A DNA stretch of 45,578 bases from Gemmataceae bacterium (GCA_019752375.1 JAIEMG010000018.1:1-45578); one strand, 5' to 3'; positions 34,400 through 43,474 are shown, counted from the first letter of the stretch. Numbers and translations are program-made. Notes: generated by a model not told the origin, from the sequence alone.

Positions 34400-35200
34400 A
34401 TGAGCACCATCCTCGACACCATCGTCGCCAGCAAGCAGCTTGAAGTGGAGCAGGCCCGCGCTCGCGTCTCCGAGGCCGAGCTGGAACGCCGGCTTGCCGA
34501 TGCACCGCCCTTGCGCGACTTCCGTGCGGCGCTGGAAACGCGCGGCGAAATCCAGGTCATCGCCGAGGTCAAGAAGGCATCGCCGTCGGCCGGCGTCATC
34601 CGTGCCGACTTCGATCCGATCGCCATCGCCCGGACCTACGAAGCCCATGGCGCGGCCTGCATCAGCGTGCTGACCGATGCGCCGTACTTCCAGGGCAGCC
34701 TCGAATACCTGAAGGCCATTCGTGCTGTCGTGCGGCCGCCGCTGTTACGCAAGGACTTCATTCTGCACCGCTATCAACTGCTGGAAGCACGGCTGGCCGG
34801 CGCCGATGCGGTGCTGTTCATCGCGGAAATCCTCGATGATGCCAAGCTGAAGCGACTGCTGCGTCAGGCCCGCGAGCTGGGCATGGAAGCATTGGTTGAG
34901 ATCCACGATGCGGAGAACCTCTCGCGCGTGATTGCCGCCGGCGCCCGGCTTGTCGGCATCAACAACCGGGACCTGCGCACCTTTGTCACCCGCCTGGAAC
35001 ACACGCTGGAGCTGTTGCCGCGCGTGCCCAGGGAATGCAGCGTCGTGAGCGAAAGCGGTATTCGCACGCGTGCCGACGTCGTCCGGCTTCAAGACGCCGG
35101 CGTCCGGGCCGTGCTGGTCGGCGAGACGCTGATGGCGTCGCCCGACATCGGCGCTAGGCTGGACGAATTGCGTGGCCGGGCGGCGCCTCGACCGGCATGA
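34400..35200 (+). CDS. trpC: Indole-3-glycerol-phosphate synthase
   Basis: A TIM-barrel enzyme of 266 residues that closes the indole ring in tryptophan synthesis. The landmarks are IAEVKKASPSAGVIRADFDP, HGAACISVLTDAPYFQGS, LLRKDFILHRYQLLEARLAG, ALVEIHDAENLSRVIAAGA, VGINNRDLRTF and VVSESGIRTRADV with AVLVGETLM. Length is normal for a monofunctional TrpC. No other trp gene is nearby. ATG 34400 is chosen by family alignment; there is no good SD. The last 47 bases overlap the 3' end of the convergent membrane-protein gene. Confidence 0.97.
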   Translation: MSTILDTIVASKQLEVEQARARVSEAELERRLADAPPLRDFRAALETRGEIQVIAEVKKASPSAGVIRADFDPIAIARTYEAHGAACISVLTDAPYFQGSLEYLKAIRAVVRPPLLRKDFILHRYQLLEARLAGADAVLFIAEILDDAKLKRLLRQARELGMEALVEIHDAENLSRVIAAGARLVGINNRDLRTFVTRLEHTLELLPRVPRECSVVSESGIRTRADVVRLQDAGVRAVLVGETLMASPDIGARLDELRGRAAPRPA

Positions 35201-37097
35201 GGATGACGTCCTCCGCCTCCTCGGCAAGAGGCGCAGGCGCTGCGCGAGGCCTTCCCATCCGATGCCATTGCCAGCCCGCCCAGGCCCACAGGAACATGCA
35301 CAGATAGGTGTCCCACGGCTGACCGGGCGGGTCCACGAACAGGTGCGTCGAGATCCGCAGGGGGGCCGGCGCCCATTTTGAGGGCGTGCTGACCGTGTTT
35401 CCACCAACCGCCTGCCAGGACACGGTCACGTCGAATGCGGGGTCGTTGGTCCAGGGCCCGGTGATCGACGCGGCCAGGCCGATGGCGTTGAAGAAGTGCT
35501 CGATGATGATCAGCAGCAACACCACGTTGGGCACGACGCGATTGAGGACCAGGATGTTGCGGTGCTTCGCCTGGAGCAACGGCACCTCGGAGGGGTATTC
35601 CGTCGGCACGTTTGGACCGTAGTATGCCGCCAGGTCCTCACCCACCTGTCGAGATGAGAGCGGCACCACCGCCACCATGATCGGGTCCAGGTAGCGACGG
35701 GGCTCGGTCAACAACACGAAGACCGGCAGCGCCGACAGGAGGATGTCGTAGTACATGAAGTGAAAGCAGTTCATCCAGCCCGCCAGAAGCAAAAACGCGG
35801 CAATCGGACCAGTCGTCTCGCGGGCTTGCTTGGGCCGCATCACCACCATCATCAGCGTGATTTCCAGCACGGCCACCCACAGGCCCCAGCCCACGATGGT
35901 CGCGTCGATCCGGTCACGCTGGTAGTACGACTGCGAAAAATCGAGCAGGAATCGGCGCGGGATGCTGAGCAAATCGCGACTCAGGAAGACCCAGTTCTGA
36001 TCGACGTTGTACGTCCGTGTCGCCTCCGGGCCGATCTGGAGCCAGTGCAGCCAGCTGTCGAAGCCGACGAACGGTAAGGTCAGCGCTGCCAGGCCCGCAC
36101 CGGTCGCCAGCATCGAGAAGCAGAAGCGGAACCGGCCGGTGACGAACGGGATCCAGAAGAACGCAGCCGCCCAGACCGGCTTGAAGGCGAGCAGCCCCCA
36201 GACGACGCCGCCGACGATCGGGTGGCCACGTACCAATAGCGCCCAGCCCCAAACCAGGAGGAACAAGGTCAACGGCGGGTTCTGCCCCAGGTGATGGGCG
36301 CCCTTGAAACCTGGATACAGGAGCACCAGCACGGTCGCCAGCGGCCACCAGAAGCGGCCTCGCGACATGTACGACACCGCCAGGCCGGTCCCCAGCGCCC
36401 ATACCAGGCACAGCACCTGGTTGACGCGATAGGCGGGCTTCGGACTCATCACCGCCAGCGGCCCCATGTAAAACGCATTGATCGGCGGGTAGAGCGGTCC
36501 GCCCAGGCGGCGTTCGATGGCGTTGTCGAGCTTCGGTTTCGTCCATTCCAGTTCGCTGCAGACCGCGATGGTCGCGATGGCATCCAGTCCATGACCGGCG
36601 GTGAGCGGCGAAACGCACGAGCCCACGGTTTCTGCGGCGGCACGGTTGTCGTTGCCGGTGCCCATGACCCAGCTCATGAGCTTCTGATGGTCGCGGGTGC
36701 CGCGGTCCTCGGGCTTGCGCTCTTCGTCGGGCGTTTCATCCTCGTAGGGCAGCGCGGCGATGAGCACTTCACGCTGCACGTTGCGGTTGAACAGGTGCTT
36801 GCCGTGGCCCTGCACGAGCATGGCGCCCATCAGCCACTGGCCGCCGAAGTCGATGGTGACGTGCCCCTCGTTGCCGTCCACTCGTCCGGCCTTGCCGCGG
36901 TTCTCTCCCTGCGGTCCAGCGCCGAAGGCGACCCAGGCGTAGTGCAGCGACAGTGCCAGCGCCCCCAGGCAGACGAGCCACGACACGACATAGCGCGTGA
37001 TCCAGTGGGAGACAACCCACCAGAGCCAGGCCCAGAAGTCCTCGACCGCGTTGTCGCCGAGAATGGTCCGGACGAGGTGAATGAAGAGGGAAAACAT
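35154..37097 (-). CDS. Polytopic GT87-like (DUF2029) membrane glycosyltransferase
   Basis: A protein of 647 residues with about ten membrane helices. It has the DUF2029/GT-C layout: early helices around residues 30-55 (YVVSWLVCLGALALSLHYAW), a loop with GGQWLMGAMLVQGHGKHL, and a hydrophobic block YPPINAFYMGPL, LCLVWALGTGLAVSYM, LGQNPPLTLFLLVWGWALL and GGVVWGLLAFKPVWAAAFF. The polar NPPLT loop and KPVW are typical of GT87, which use polyprenyl-linked sugar donors. The C-terminus is a cytoplasmic, alanine/glutamate-rich tail that overlaps trpC. The glycan product is unknown. Confidence 0.82.
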   Translation of the reverse strand: MFSLFIHLVRTILGDNAVEDFWAWLWWVVSHWITRYVVSWLVCLGALALSLHYAWVAFGAGPQGENRGKAGRVDGNEGHVTIDFGGQWLMGAMLVQGHGKHLFNRNVQREVLIAALPYEDETPDEERKPEDRGTRDHQKLMSWVMGTGNDNRAAAETVGSCVSPLTAGHGLDAIATIAVCSELEWTKPKLDNAIERRLGGPLYPPINAFYMGPLAVMSPKPAYRVNQVLCLVWALGTGLAVSYMSRGRFWWPLATVLVLLYPGFKGAHHLGQNPPLTLFLLVWGWALLVRGHPIVGGVVWGLLAFKPVWAAAFFWIPFVTGRFRFCFSMLATGAGLAALTLPFVGFDSWLHWLQIGPEATRTYNVDQNWVFLSRDLLSIPRRFLLDFSQSYYQRDRIDATIVGWGLWVAVLEITLMMVVMRPKQARETTGPIAAFLLLAGWMNCFHFMYYDILLSALPVFVLLTEPRRYLDPIMVAVVPLSSRQVGEDLAAYYGPNVPTEYPSEVPLLQAKHRNILVLNRVVPNVVLLLIIIEHFFNAIGLAASITGPWTNDPAFDVTVSWQAVGGNTVSTPSKWAPAPLRISTHLFVDPPGQPWDTYLCMFLWAWAGWQWHRMGRPRAAPAPLAEEAEDVILMPVEAPPGHAIRPA

Positions 37098-37182
37098 GGG
37101 GAAACGGTCCACGCGGCACAACGGCAATGACTGATAGAATGAAGACGGCGCGATTGTACCAATTCCCGGCCGGAGTGCAGCC

Positions 37183-38169
37183 GTGAAAGTCGATGTGCCG
37201 TTGCTCGACAAGGTCCGGCACTGGCTAAGTACGCGAGATTTCCTGCCGGGCGGCACGGTCGTCGCCGTGAGCGGCGGCCCTGACAGTGTCGCCTTGCTGC
37301 GAGCGCTGCTGGCGCTGGGCGTTGGCCCGCTCGTCGTCGCCCATCTCAACCATCAGCTGCGCGGCGCGGAAAGCGATGGCGACGAGCAGTTTGTCCGCGA
37401 CCGGTGCGCCGGCCTGACGCTGCGCTGCGAACGGCTCGACGTGGCAGCCCAGGCACGAGTGGAAGGCGCGAACCTGGAAGCCGTCGCCCGCCGCCTTCGC
37501 TATCGCTGGCTGGTCGGGATTGCCCAGGAGACCGGCAGCCGCTGGATTGCCACCGGCCACAACGCCGGCGACCAGGCCGAAACCGTCCTGCACCGTCTAC
37601 TGCGTGGCTCGGGCCTGCAAGGGCTGCGTGGCATCGCTCCGCAGCGCGAGGCTGCACCGGGCATCACCATCGTGCGTCCGTTGCTGGAAGTGCCGCGTTC
37701 CGAGGTCATCGCTTACCTCGAGTCGGAGGCACAGACGTATCGCCAGGACAGCAGCAATGCCGATCGGCGCTTCATGCGCAACCGCATCCGCCACGAGCTG
37801 CTGCCGCTCTTGGAGGAGCACTACAATCCTGCCGTGGCCCGCATTCTCTGCCGGCTGGCGACGCAGGCCGAGGAGATCTGCCGCGAGACGGAGGGCCGCA
37901 TCGCCGTGCTGCTCGCCGAAGTCGAGCGCCCCCGGGCGGGTCCGCTCTTGATCTTCGACCGCGAGCGGTTGGCATGTGCCGCCCGGCACCAGGTTCGCGG
38001 CCTCTTTCGCCACGTCTGGCATCGCGAAGGCTGGCCGATGGGCGAAATGAGCTTTGCCCACTGGGACCGGCTGGCGGGACTGACCCACGGCGAGGATCGC
38101 GGCATCGACCTGCCCGGCGGCGTGCGTGCGACGCGCCAAGAACGGGTAGTCCAGCTCTCGCGAGCTTGA
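37183..38169 (+). CDS. tilS: tRNA(Ile)-lysidine synthetase
   Basis: A protein of 328 residues that converts C34 of tRNA-Ile (CAU anticodon) to lysidine. The N-type ATPase has the P-loop VVAVSGGPDSVALLRALLA, VVAHLNHQLRGAESDGDEQF, IATGHNAGDQAETVLHRLLR and LRGIAPQR. The GTG start at 37183 is preceded by GGAG. The region after about residue 230 is short, so the C-terminal TilS_C domain seen in the E. coli enzyme is absent or reduced; short forms exist in other bacteria. It is divergent from the GT87 gene with an 85-base gap. Confidence 0.93.
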   Translation: MKVDVPLLDKVRHWLSTRDFLPGGTVVAVSGGPDSVALLRALLALGVGPLVVAHLNHQLRGAESDGDEQFVRDRCAGLTLRCERLDVAAQARVEGANLEAVARRLRYRWLVGIAQETGSRWIATGHNAGDQAETVLHRLLRGSGLQGLRGIAPQREAAPGITIVRPLLEVPRSEVIAYLESEAQTYRQDSSNADRRFMRNRIRHELLPLLEEHYNPAVARILCRLATQAEEICRETEGRIAVLLAEVERPRAGPLLIFDRERLACAARHQVRGLFRHVWHREGWPMGEMSFAHWDRLAGLTHGEDRGIDLPGGVRATRQERVVQLSRA

Positions 38170-38205
38170 TAAGATCGTTCGTGCGTGGTTTTCCGTGTTG
38201 GTAGA

Positions 38206-38348
38206 CTAGGGCCTGTCCGATGAAAGCGTCCACACCTGTAGCCGCAGGCTTCAGCCTGCGGAAGGGCGTTTGCCACCGCTGGGACACCTCTCCGCAGGCT
38301 GAAGCCTGCGGCTACAGAGCGAAGCCCGATTCGTCGGACCGACCCTAG
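38206..38348. repeat. F4 core inside a CTAGGG outer shell
   Basis: The F4 core arms are at 38236-38261 and 38292-38317, identical to copy 1 in their 26-base arms. Around them is a second inverted repeat: CTAGGGCCTGTCCGATGAAA at 38206 pairs with the 38348-end sequence reading, in reverse complement, CTAGGGTCGGTCCGACGAAT. The element lies between tilS and the toxin-antitoxin genes. Confidence 0.85.
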
Positions 38349-38354
38349 CACGGC

Positions 38355-38570
38355 ATGGCTCTCAGACAAAGAATGACCATTCCTATCCCTACAGAACTTG
38401 AGCAGGCACTCCTGGACAGGGCACAAACGCTCCAGATAAGCCCAGAAGACCTGGTCCGAAATGCGCTGCGCTGGTACTTGGAGATCGGAACGGCAGTACG
38501 GGACGAATTGGATGCCTGGCAAGAGATACGGGAAGAGGCTCTACGATTAGTGGAGGAGCCCCCGGCTTGA
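38355..38570 (+). CDS. Ribbon-helix-helix-like antitoxin
   Basis: A protein of 71 residues. TIPIPTELEQALLDRAQTLQ and ISPEDLVRNALRWYLE resemble the short strand and two helices of a RHH/CopG DNA-binding domain, followed by an acidic tail (ELDAWQEIREEALRLVEEP) that would wrap the toxin. It immediately precedes the MazF-like reading frame, with the TTG start overlapping its TGA stop. Type II toxin-antitoxin antitoxins commonly autoregulate. The family is inferred from pattern and context. Confidence 0.7.
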   Translation: MALRQRMTIPIPTELEQALLDRAQTLQISPEDLVRNALRWYLEIGTAVRDELDAWQEIREEALRLVEEPPA

Positions 38571-38907
38571 ATCACGGCGATGTGCACTGGGTCAACCTCC
38601 CGGATCGAGGAGGCCACGAGCAGAGGGGAACGCGGCCAGCAATCATCTGGCAAGACACCGCTGCCTTCTCACGCCTTCCCACGGTGCTACTCGTGCCCCT
38701 AACCGGCCAGCTTGACGCGGCTCGGTTGGGAGCATCGGTGCTGATCCAGCCGTCTGCTCTGAATGGCCTGAGCAGCCATCGCTCGCTCTCGTTTTCCAGC
38801 TGGGCGCTTGTGACGTACGACGCGTCGGGCAGCGATTAGGCCGGCTCAGCGATGCCGATCTGGCCGTCATTCGAGATCCGGCAATCAAGCTGCAAGGTCT
38901 TGCTTGA
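38567..38907 (+). pseudogene. MazF/PemK-like toxin with a frameshift
   Basis: From the TTG start, GDVHWVNLPDRGGHEQRGTR and PAIIWQDTAAFSRLPTVLLV match MazF ribonucleases, with PLTGQLDAARLGASVLI and NGLSS. The frame then reads HRSLSFSSW and stops at 38839. In the -1 frame the expected continuation is SLALVFQLGACDVRRVG, then QRLGRLSDADLAVIRDPAIK, then LQGLA and a TGA at 38905. A one-base deletion near 38780-38790 explains this. It probably inactivates the toxin; programmed frameshifting or an assembly error are alternatives. Confidence 0.75.
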
Positions 38908-38957
38908 GCGAGAAGCTGCAATCGTCAGTTCACCTGTGTGCAAAGGACAATCTCCTT

Positions 38958-40607
38958 ATGACTCTGCGTCCCGTTCGCCGGGCCTTGCTAAGCGTCAGTG
39001 ACAAGACCGGACTGGTCGACATGGCCCGGGCCCTGCAGCACTTCAACATCGAGCTGATCTCGACCGGCCACACGCGCAAGACGCTGACCGAGGCCGGCCT
39101 GCAAGTGAAGGACATCGCCGAGGTGACCGGCTTCCCCGAGATGCTGGGCGGCCGGGTCAAGACGCTGCATCCCAAGATCCACGGCGGCATCCTGGCGGTA
39201 CGCGACAATGCCGAGCACATGAAAACGCTCGAAGCGCAAGGGATCGGCCCGATCGACATGGTCGTCTGCAATCTGTATCCTTTCCAGGCCACCGTGTCGC
39301 GCCAGGGCAGCACGCACGAGGAGATCGTCGAGAACATCGATATCGGCGGGCCGAGCATGATCCGGGCCGCGGCCAAGAACTATCACGACGTTGCCGTCGT
39401 TAGCGATCCCGGCCAGTACCACGGTGTGGTCGCCGAACTGCGGGCCAATGACGGATCCCTGTCGCTGGAAACGCGCGAACAGCTCGCCGGCGAGGCATTC
39501 AGTCTGACCGCCGGTTACGACAGTGCCATCAGTGCGTACTTCGTCTCGCGGCTCGAGAAGGAAGCCACGACGGGCCACAACCCGTTCATCAATCGCTGGC
39601 TGGGGAGCTCCGGCTTCTACCATCGCGGCGCCCAGTTGCCGTCGAACCTGAGCTTGTACATGGAACGCCGGATGCAGCTGCGGTACGGCGAAAACCCGCA
39701 CCAGCAGGCGGCGTTCTACATCCAGCCGGGCATCACGCGGCCGTGCGTCGCCACCGCGGAGTCGCTGCACGGCAAGGAGCTGTCGTTCAACAACCTGCTC
39801 GACCTCGATAGCGCGCTCAATCTCGCCCGCGACTTCGAGGAGCCAGCCGCGGTGGTCATCAAGCACAACAACCCCTGCGGCGCTGCCGTCGGCTTGACGC
39901 TGGAAGAAGCATTTCGCCGCGCCTACGAGGGCGATCCGCTGAGCGCCTATGGCGGCGTCATCGCGTTCAATCGCGAAGTCGATGAAGCGACGGCCACGCA
40001 GCTGACGGAGCCGAAGCGGTTCGTCGAGTGCGTCATCGCACCGGAGTTCAGCGACGAGGCGTTCGACCTGCTCACCACCCGGCCCACCTGGAAGAAGAGC
40101 GTGCGGCTGTTGCGGACCGGTGAACTGACCAACGACCCGGCGCGGGCGCATGCCCTGGATTTCCGCTGCATCGATGGCGGCTTCCTCGTCGAGTCGCGCG
40201 ACAGCTCCGCCGACGATTTCAAGGACCTGAAAGTCGTGACCAAGCGTAAGCCCACGGAGGCAGAACTGGCCGACCTGCGCTTCGCCTGGCTGGTGTGCAA
40301 GCACGTCAAGAGCAACGCGATCGTGTTGGTGAAGGATCGCATGGTCGTCGGCGTCGGCGCGGGCCAGATGAGCCGGGTCGATTCAACGCACATGGCGGTC
40401 CGCAAAGCCGGCGACCGCAGCAAGGGTTCCGCACTGGCGTCGGACGCGTTCTTCCCATTCCGGGACAACATCGATGAGGCTGCAAAGGCTGGGGTGACCG
40501 CCATCGTGCAGCCCGGCGGCTCGATGCGCGATCAGGATTCGATCGACGCCTGCGATGAACACGGCATCGCGATGGTTTTGACGGGAATCCGCCACTTCCG
40601 GCATTGA
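38958..40607 (+). CDS. purH: Bifunctional AICAR transformylase / IMP cyclohydrolase
   Basis: A protein of 549 residues that performs the last two steps of IMP synthesis. The N-terminal MGS-like domain has RRALLSVSDKTGLVDMARAL and KTLHPKIHGGILAVRDN, with IDMVVCNLYPFQATV. The transformylase domain has LRYGENPHQQAAFY and the active-site Lys-His in VVIKHNNPCGAA, with KSNAIVLVKDRMVVGVGAGQ near the end. ATG 38958 is preferred over the longer frame because AAGGA lies 10 bases upstream and the protein begins at the conserved RPVRRALLSV. Length is close to the family norm. Confidence 0.97.
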   Translation: MTLRPVRRALLSVSDKTGLVDMARALQHFNIELISTGHTRKTLTEAGLQVKDIAEVTGFPEMLGGRVKTLHPKIHGGILAVRDNAEHMKTLEAQGIGPIDMVVCNLYPFQATVSRQGSTHEEIVENIDIGGPSMIRAAAKNYHDVAVVSDPGQYHGVVAELRANDGSLSLETREQLAGEAFSLTAGYDSAISAYFVSRLEKEATTGHNPFINRWLGSSGFYHRGAQLPSNLSLYMERRMQLRYGENPHQQAAFYIQPGITRPCVATAESLHGKELSFNNLLDLDSALNLARDFEEPAAVVIKHNNPCGAAVGLTLEEAFRRAYEGDPLSAYGGVIAFNREVDEATATQLTEPKRFVECVIAPEFSDEAFDLLTTRPTWKKSVRLLRTGELTNDPARAHALDFRCIDGGFLVESRDSSADDFKDLKVVTKRKPTEAELADLRFAWLVCKHVKSNAIVLVKDRMVVGVGAGQMSRVDSTHMAVRKAGDRSKGSALASDAFFPFRDNIDEAAKAGVTAIVQPGGSMRDQDSIDACDEHGIAMVLTGIRHFRH

Positions 40608-40617
40608 AAAATAGATT

Positions 40618-40741
40618 CACCACAAAGAGCACAGAGAACACAAAGAAAACACAAAGCAAATCGGAAAAATGCAAGTTGTGATCGGCACCTTCCATGGTCT
40701 TTCTTTGTGTTTTCTTTGTGTTCTCTGTGCTCTTTGTAGTG
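40618..40741. repeat. Long AT-richer inverted repeat, family F11
   Basis: Arms of 39 bases at 40618-40656 and 40703-40741 match with one difference; the core is CACAAAGAGCACAGAGAACA. Composition is far lower in GC than the rest of the window. It separates the convergent purH and the 40752 gene, so it can form a terminator-like hairpin on both transcripts. Confidence 0.85.
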
Positions 40742-40751
40742 GTTCTTGTCT

Positions 40752-41630
40752 TCACTCTTCTTCAATCCGCGTCGCGTAGAACCCCGCCTCGCGGTCCTGC
40801 AGCTTCGATGAACCCGACAGGATCAACCCGGTGCCGGTGAACAGCCAGCCCTGAAAGACTTGTTCGGTCCGCGGGAACTTGATCGCGAACAAGATCGAGT
40901 GCTTCTGCTGGCCGATTTTCCCATAAACGTCGTACTTGGCCCCGTCACGGTCGGAGAAGTAGGTGCCGACCACTTCGCCGTCTTCCTTCACCTTGAGTTC
41001 GAGAACGCCGGAGCGCCGGCCGTCGTCGTGAAGCTTGAAACGGCCGTTGAAGAAGCGAGTCTCGAACGTCTCCCCGATGACGAACTTGGCGCCCTTCTTC
41101 GGCGTTGCCTCGGGCAGCGGCTTCGTCAGGAGAAACAGCTTTGCCTTGCCAATCGGCTCGACGTAGGTGGCGCCGTCTTCCTTGACGACGAAGCGCAGAT
41201 CGCCGCCGACCTTCTCCGGCACGATCTGTCCCATGTCGAGACTGATGCGGAAGCCATCGAAGAGGATGACGTTGTTTCCGGACGCGGAGACGGTGCGTTC
41301 CGTGCCGGCACGGTAGGTGACGTAGCGATCGATGAGCAGAATCGGCACTAACGTCTTGTCTTCGTCATTGAGGCGCTTGCGGGCCGATTGCACGAGCAGC
41401 TTGGTGAAGCAGCCGTCGTTGGTCTGCACCACCACCAGCGCCGCCTGGACGCCCGGCAACACATTCGAGTGTTCGACAATCTGCTCGGTGGTGAGCTGCT
41501 TGAGCTCCTTCACGTCCTTGGCCTCGGGCACCTTGGCCAGGACGCTGTTCGTGTAGTAATCAAATGCATCCGCCCGCAACGCCGCGGGCAGAGCGAAGAG
41601 CATCGTGACGACGAGGGACCAGCGGAACAT
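40752..41630 (-). CDS. Exported protein of unknown function
   Basis: A protein of 292 residues with a signal peptide (MFRWSLVVTMLFALPAALRA). The mature N-terminal half is mixed helical and beta (ELKQLTTEQIVEHSNVL, ALVVVQTNDGCFTKLLVQSA). The second half (about 185-290) is rich in strands (RFFNGRFKLHDDGRRSG, VLELKVKEDGEVVGTYFSDR, GWLFTGTGLILSGSSKLQD), like a small beta-barrel lipocalin-type domain. GGAGG lies six bases before the ATG. Not recognised. Confidence 0.75.
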   Translation of the reverse strand: MFRWSLVVTMLFALPAALRADAFDYYTNSVLAKVPEAKDVKELKQLTTEQIVEHSNVLPGVQAALVVVQTNDGCFTKLLVQSARKRLNDEDKTLVPILLIDRYVTYRAGTERTVSASGNNVILFDGFRISLDMGQIVPEKVGGDLRFVVKEDGATYVEPIGKAKLFLLTKPLPEATPKKGAKFVIGETFETRFFNGRFKLHDDGRRSGVLELKVKEDGEVVGTYFSDRDGAKYDVYGKIGQQKHSILFAIKFPRTEQVFQGWLFTGTGLILSGSSKLQDREAGFYATRIEEE

Positions 41631-41846
41631 ACGAAGCCTCCGATGAAACCATCTTTCCCGCGGTTTAGAGTGATCCAACCCCTGGCGCGTTCCCGCAATT
41701 CGCCGCTCGTGGCTCGCGTCGTCGGCCGGCGGCCTGTCGCCGGGCGGAGCACTGGATCGCCCGATTCTAACACGGCCGCCTTCCTCGGGCCGGCAGTTTA
41801 TTGACAGTCTCGTTTCGCCCGCATAAGATCGAACCGAGTAGGCATT

Positions 41847-41975
41847 TAAGGAGCCGCGTAACAATAAGTTGAACAATGGCAAGTAGGACGGATTTCCAAT
41901 CCGTCCAGAGAAAACCGGACGGATTGGAAATCCGTCCTACAGGAATTGCACAAGTGATTCTTGCGCGGCTCCTAA
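41847..41975. repeat. 129-base nested palindrome, family F1, copy 3
   Basis: Full-length match to copies 1 and 2. Its right end, GCGCGGCTCCTAA, is the best mirror of the left TAAGGAGCCGCG. It lies 131 bases upstream of the DUF1501 ATG and is open in that gene's frame, so it can be mistaken for coding sequence. Confidence 0.9.
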
Positions 41976-42019
41976 GCCTGCTCCACAGACTGATTCGCCT
42001 TGTCCCTGGCGCAGTGAAA

Positions 42020-42059
42020 CGGGGACCTGGAAGCCGGGGTTTCCGCTTTCAGGTCCCCG
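42020..42059. repeat. Hairpin in the 5' leader of the DUF1501 gene
   Basis: CGGGGACCTG (42020-42029) pairs perfectly with CAGGTCCCCG (42050-42059), extended inside by GAAGC/GCTTTC with a bulge. It lies about 50 bases upstream of the DUF1501 start. It may be another palindromic repeat or a leader structure; only one copy is in the window. Confidence 0.55.
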
Positions 42060-42106
42060 CTCGACTTTTGCCGACGCTTGCCGCCTTCCCGCGGAGAACT
42101 CACGCC

Positions 42107-43474
42107 ATGCTGCGACTCGACGCCGACAAAGCCGCCTCCTTCTGCGATGGCCTCACCCGCCGCGATTTCCTCCATGCCGGGGCGCTGTCGGCCCTGGGAT
42201 TGACGCTGCCGGAGTATCTGGCCGCCGCACCACAAGCGGCGAAAGACAAGGACGTCAACTGCATCATGCTCTTTCTGGTCGGCGGGCCCAGCCACATCGA
42301 CACCTGGGACCCCAAGCCCAAGGCGCCGGCCGAGGTGCGCGGCCCATTTCAGCCGATCGCGACCAACGTCAACGGCATGCAGATCAGCGAGATCTTCCCC
42401 AAGATGGCGAAGCATGCCGACAAGATCTCGCTGGTGCGCAGCGTCTACCACACGGCGACGGCAGTCCACGACACCGGCCACCAGATGATGCAGACGGGCC
42501 GGCTCTTCTCCGGCGGCGTCGAGCATCCGCATGCCGGCTGCGTCCTCGGCTACATGAAGAAGCAGCGCGGCGAAGTGCCGGCCCACGTGCTGATGCCGCG
42601 GCCCATCGGGCGTACCGGCGGCAACCTGCCCCACGGCCAGAACGCCGGCTACCTCGGCAAGCAGCACGATCCATTCGTCCTCAATGCCGATCCATCGGAT
42701 CCGAAGTTCAAGGTGCCCGACCTGCTGCCGCCGGAGTACATCTCCGCCATCCGTGCGGAACGCCGGCAGAAGCTGCGCGATGCCGTTGATGGCGCTCTCG
42801 ATACCTTCGAGAAGAACGCCCAGGCCAAGCAGCTCGACGATAACTTCAACCTGGCCTATCGCCTCATGTCCAGCCCGCAGGCCCGTGAGGCGTTCGACCT
42901 GGACAAGGAGCCGGCCAAGGTGCGCGACGCATATGGTCGAACGCGTTTCGGCCAGTGCTGCCTGATGGCACGTCGCTTGATCGAACGCGGCGTGCGCTTC
43001 GTGACCGTCAACATGTTCGAGACGGTCTTCGACGAGATCACCTGGGACATCCACGGCTCCAAGCCCTTCACCGACATTGCCGAGATGTCGCGGCTGGTGG
43101 CGCCGAACTTCGACCAGGCGTTCAGCGTCCTGCTCGAAGACCTGAAGGACCGCGGCCTGCTGGACAACACGATTGTGACGGCCCTCGGCGAATTCGGCCG
43201 CACGCCAAAGGTGAACCCCGCCGGCGGTCGCGACCATCATCCGGGCGTCTGGACGATCCTCATGGGCGGCGGCCCGATCCAGGGCGGCCGCGTGATCGGC
43301 GAGTCGGACGAGCTGGGCTACATCCCGAAGACTCGGCCCGTGACGCCAGGCGAGGTCGCGGCAACCTTGTTCCAAGGTTTGGGCCTCGACCCGCACCACG
43401 AACTGCCGGGACCGCAGAATCGGCCGTTGCCGCTGGTCGAGTATGGCGTGCAGCCGATCAAGGAGCTGTTCTAA
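42107..43474 (+). CDS. DUF1501 Tat-exported protein
   Basis: A DUF1501 protein of 455 residues with a Tat signal (LTRRDFLHAGALSALGLTLP). Motifs include NCIMLFLVGGPSHIDTWDPK, RSVYHTATAVHDTGHQMMQT, GQCCLMARRLIERGVRFVTV, VTALGEFGRTPKVNPAGGRD and HHPGVWTILMGGGPIQGG. GGAG lies nine bases before ATG 42107. It is the best-conserved of the three DUF1501 proteins in the window. No DUF1553 partner is adjacent. The upstream leader carries the F1 element and a hairpin. Confidence 0.92.
   Translation: MLRLDADKAASFCDGLTRRDFLHAGALSALGLTLPEYLAAAPQAAKDKDVNCIMLFLVGGPSHIDTWDPKPKAPAEVRGPFQPIATNVNGMQISEIFPKMAKHADKISLVRSVYHTATAVHDTGHQMMQTGRLFSGGVEHPHAGCVLGYMKKQRGEVPAHVLMPRPIGRTGGNLPHGQNAGYLGKQHDPFVLNADPSDPKFKVPDLLPPEYISAIRAERRQKLRDAVDGALDTFEKNAQAKQLDDNFNLAYRLMSSPQAREAFDLDKEPAKVRDAYGRTRFGQCCLMARRLIERGVRFVTVNMFETVFDEITWDIHGSKPFTDIAEMSRLVAPNFDQAFSVLLEDLKDRGLLDNTIVTALGEFGRTPKVNPAGGRDHHPGVWTILMGGGPIQGGRVIGESDELGYIPKTRPVTPGEVAATLFQGLGLDPHHELPGPQNRPLPLVEYGVQPIKELF

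Noticed and set aside
41876..42106. N-terminal extension of the third DUF1501 protein
   Set aside because: It translates the F1 repeat. The Tat signal begins after ATG 42107, which has an SD.
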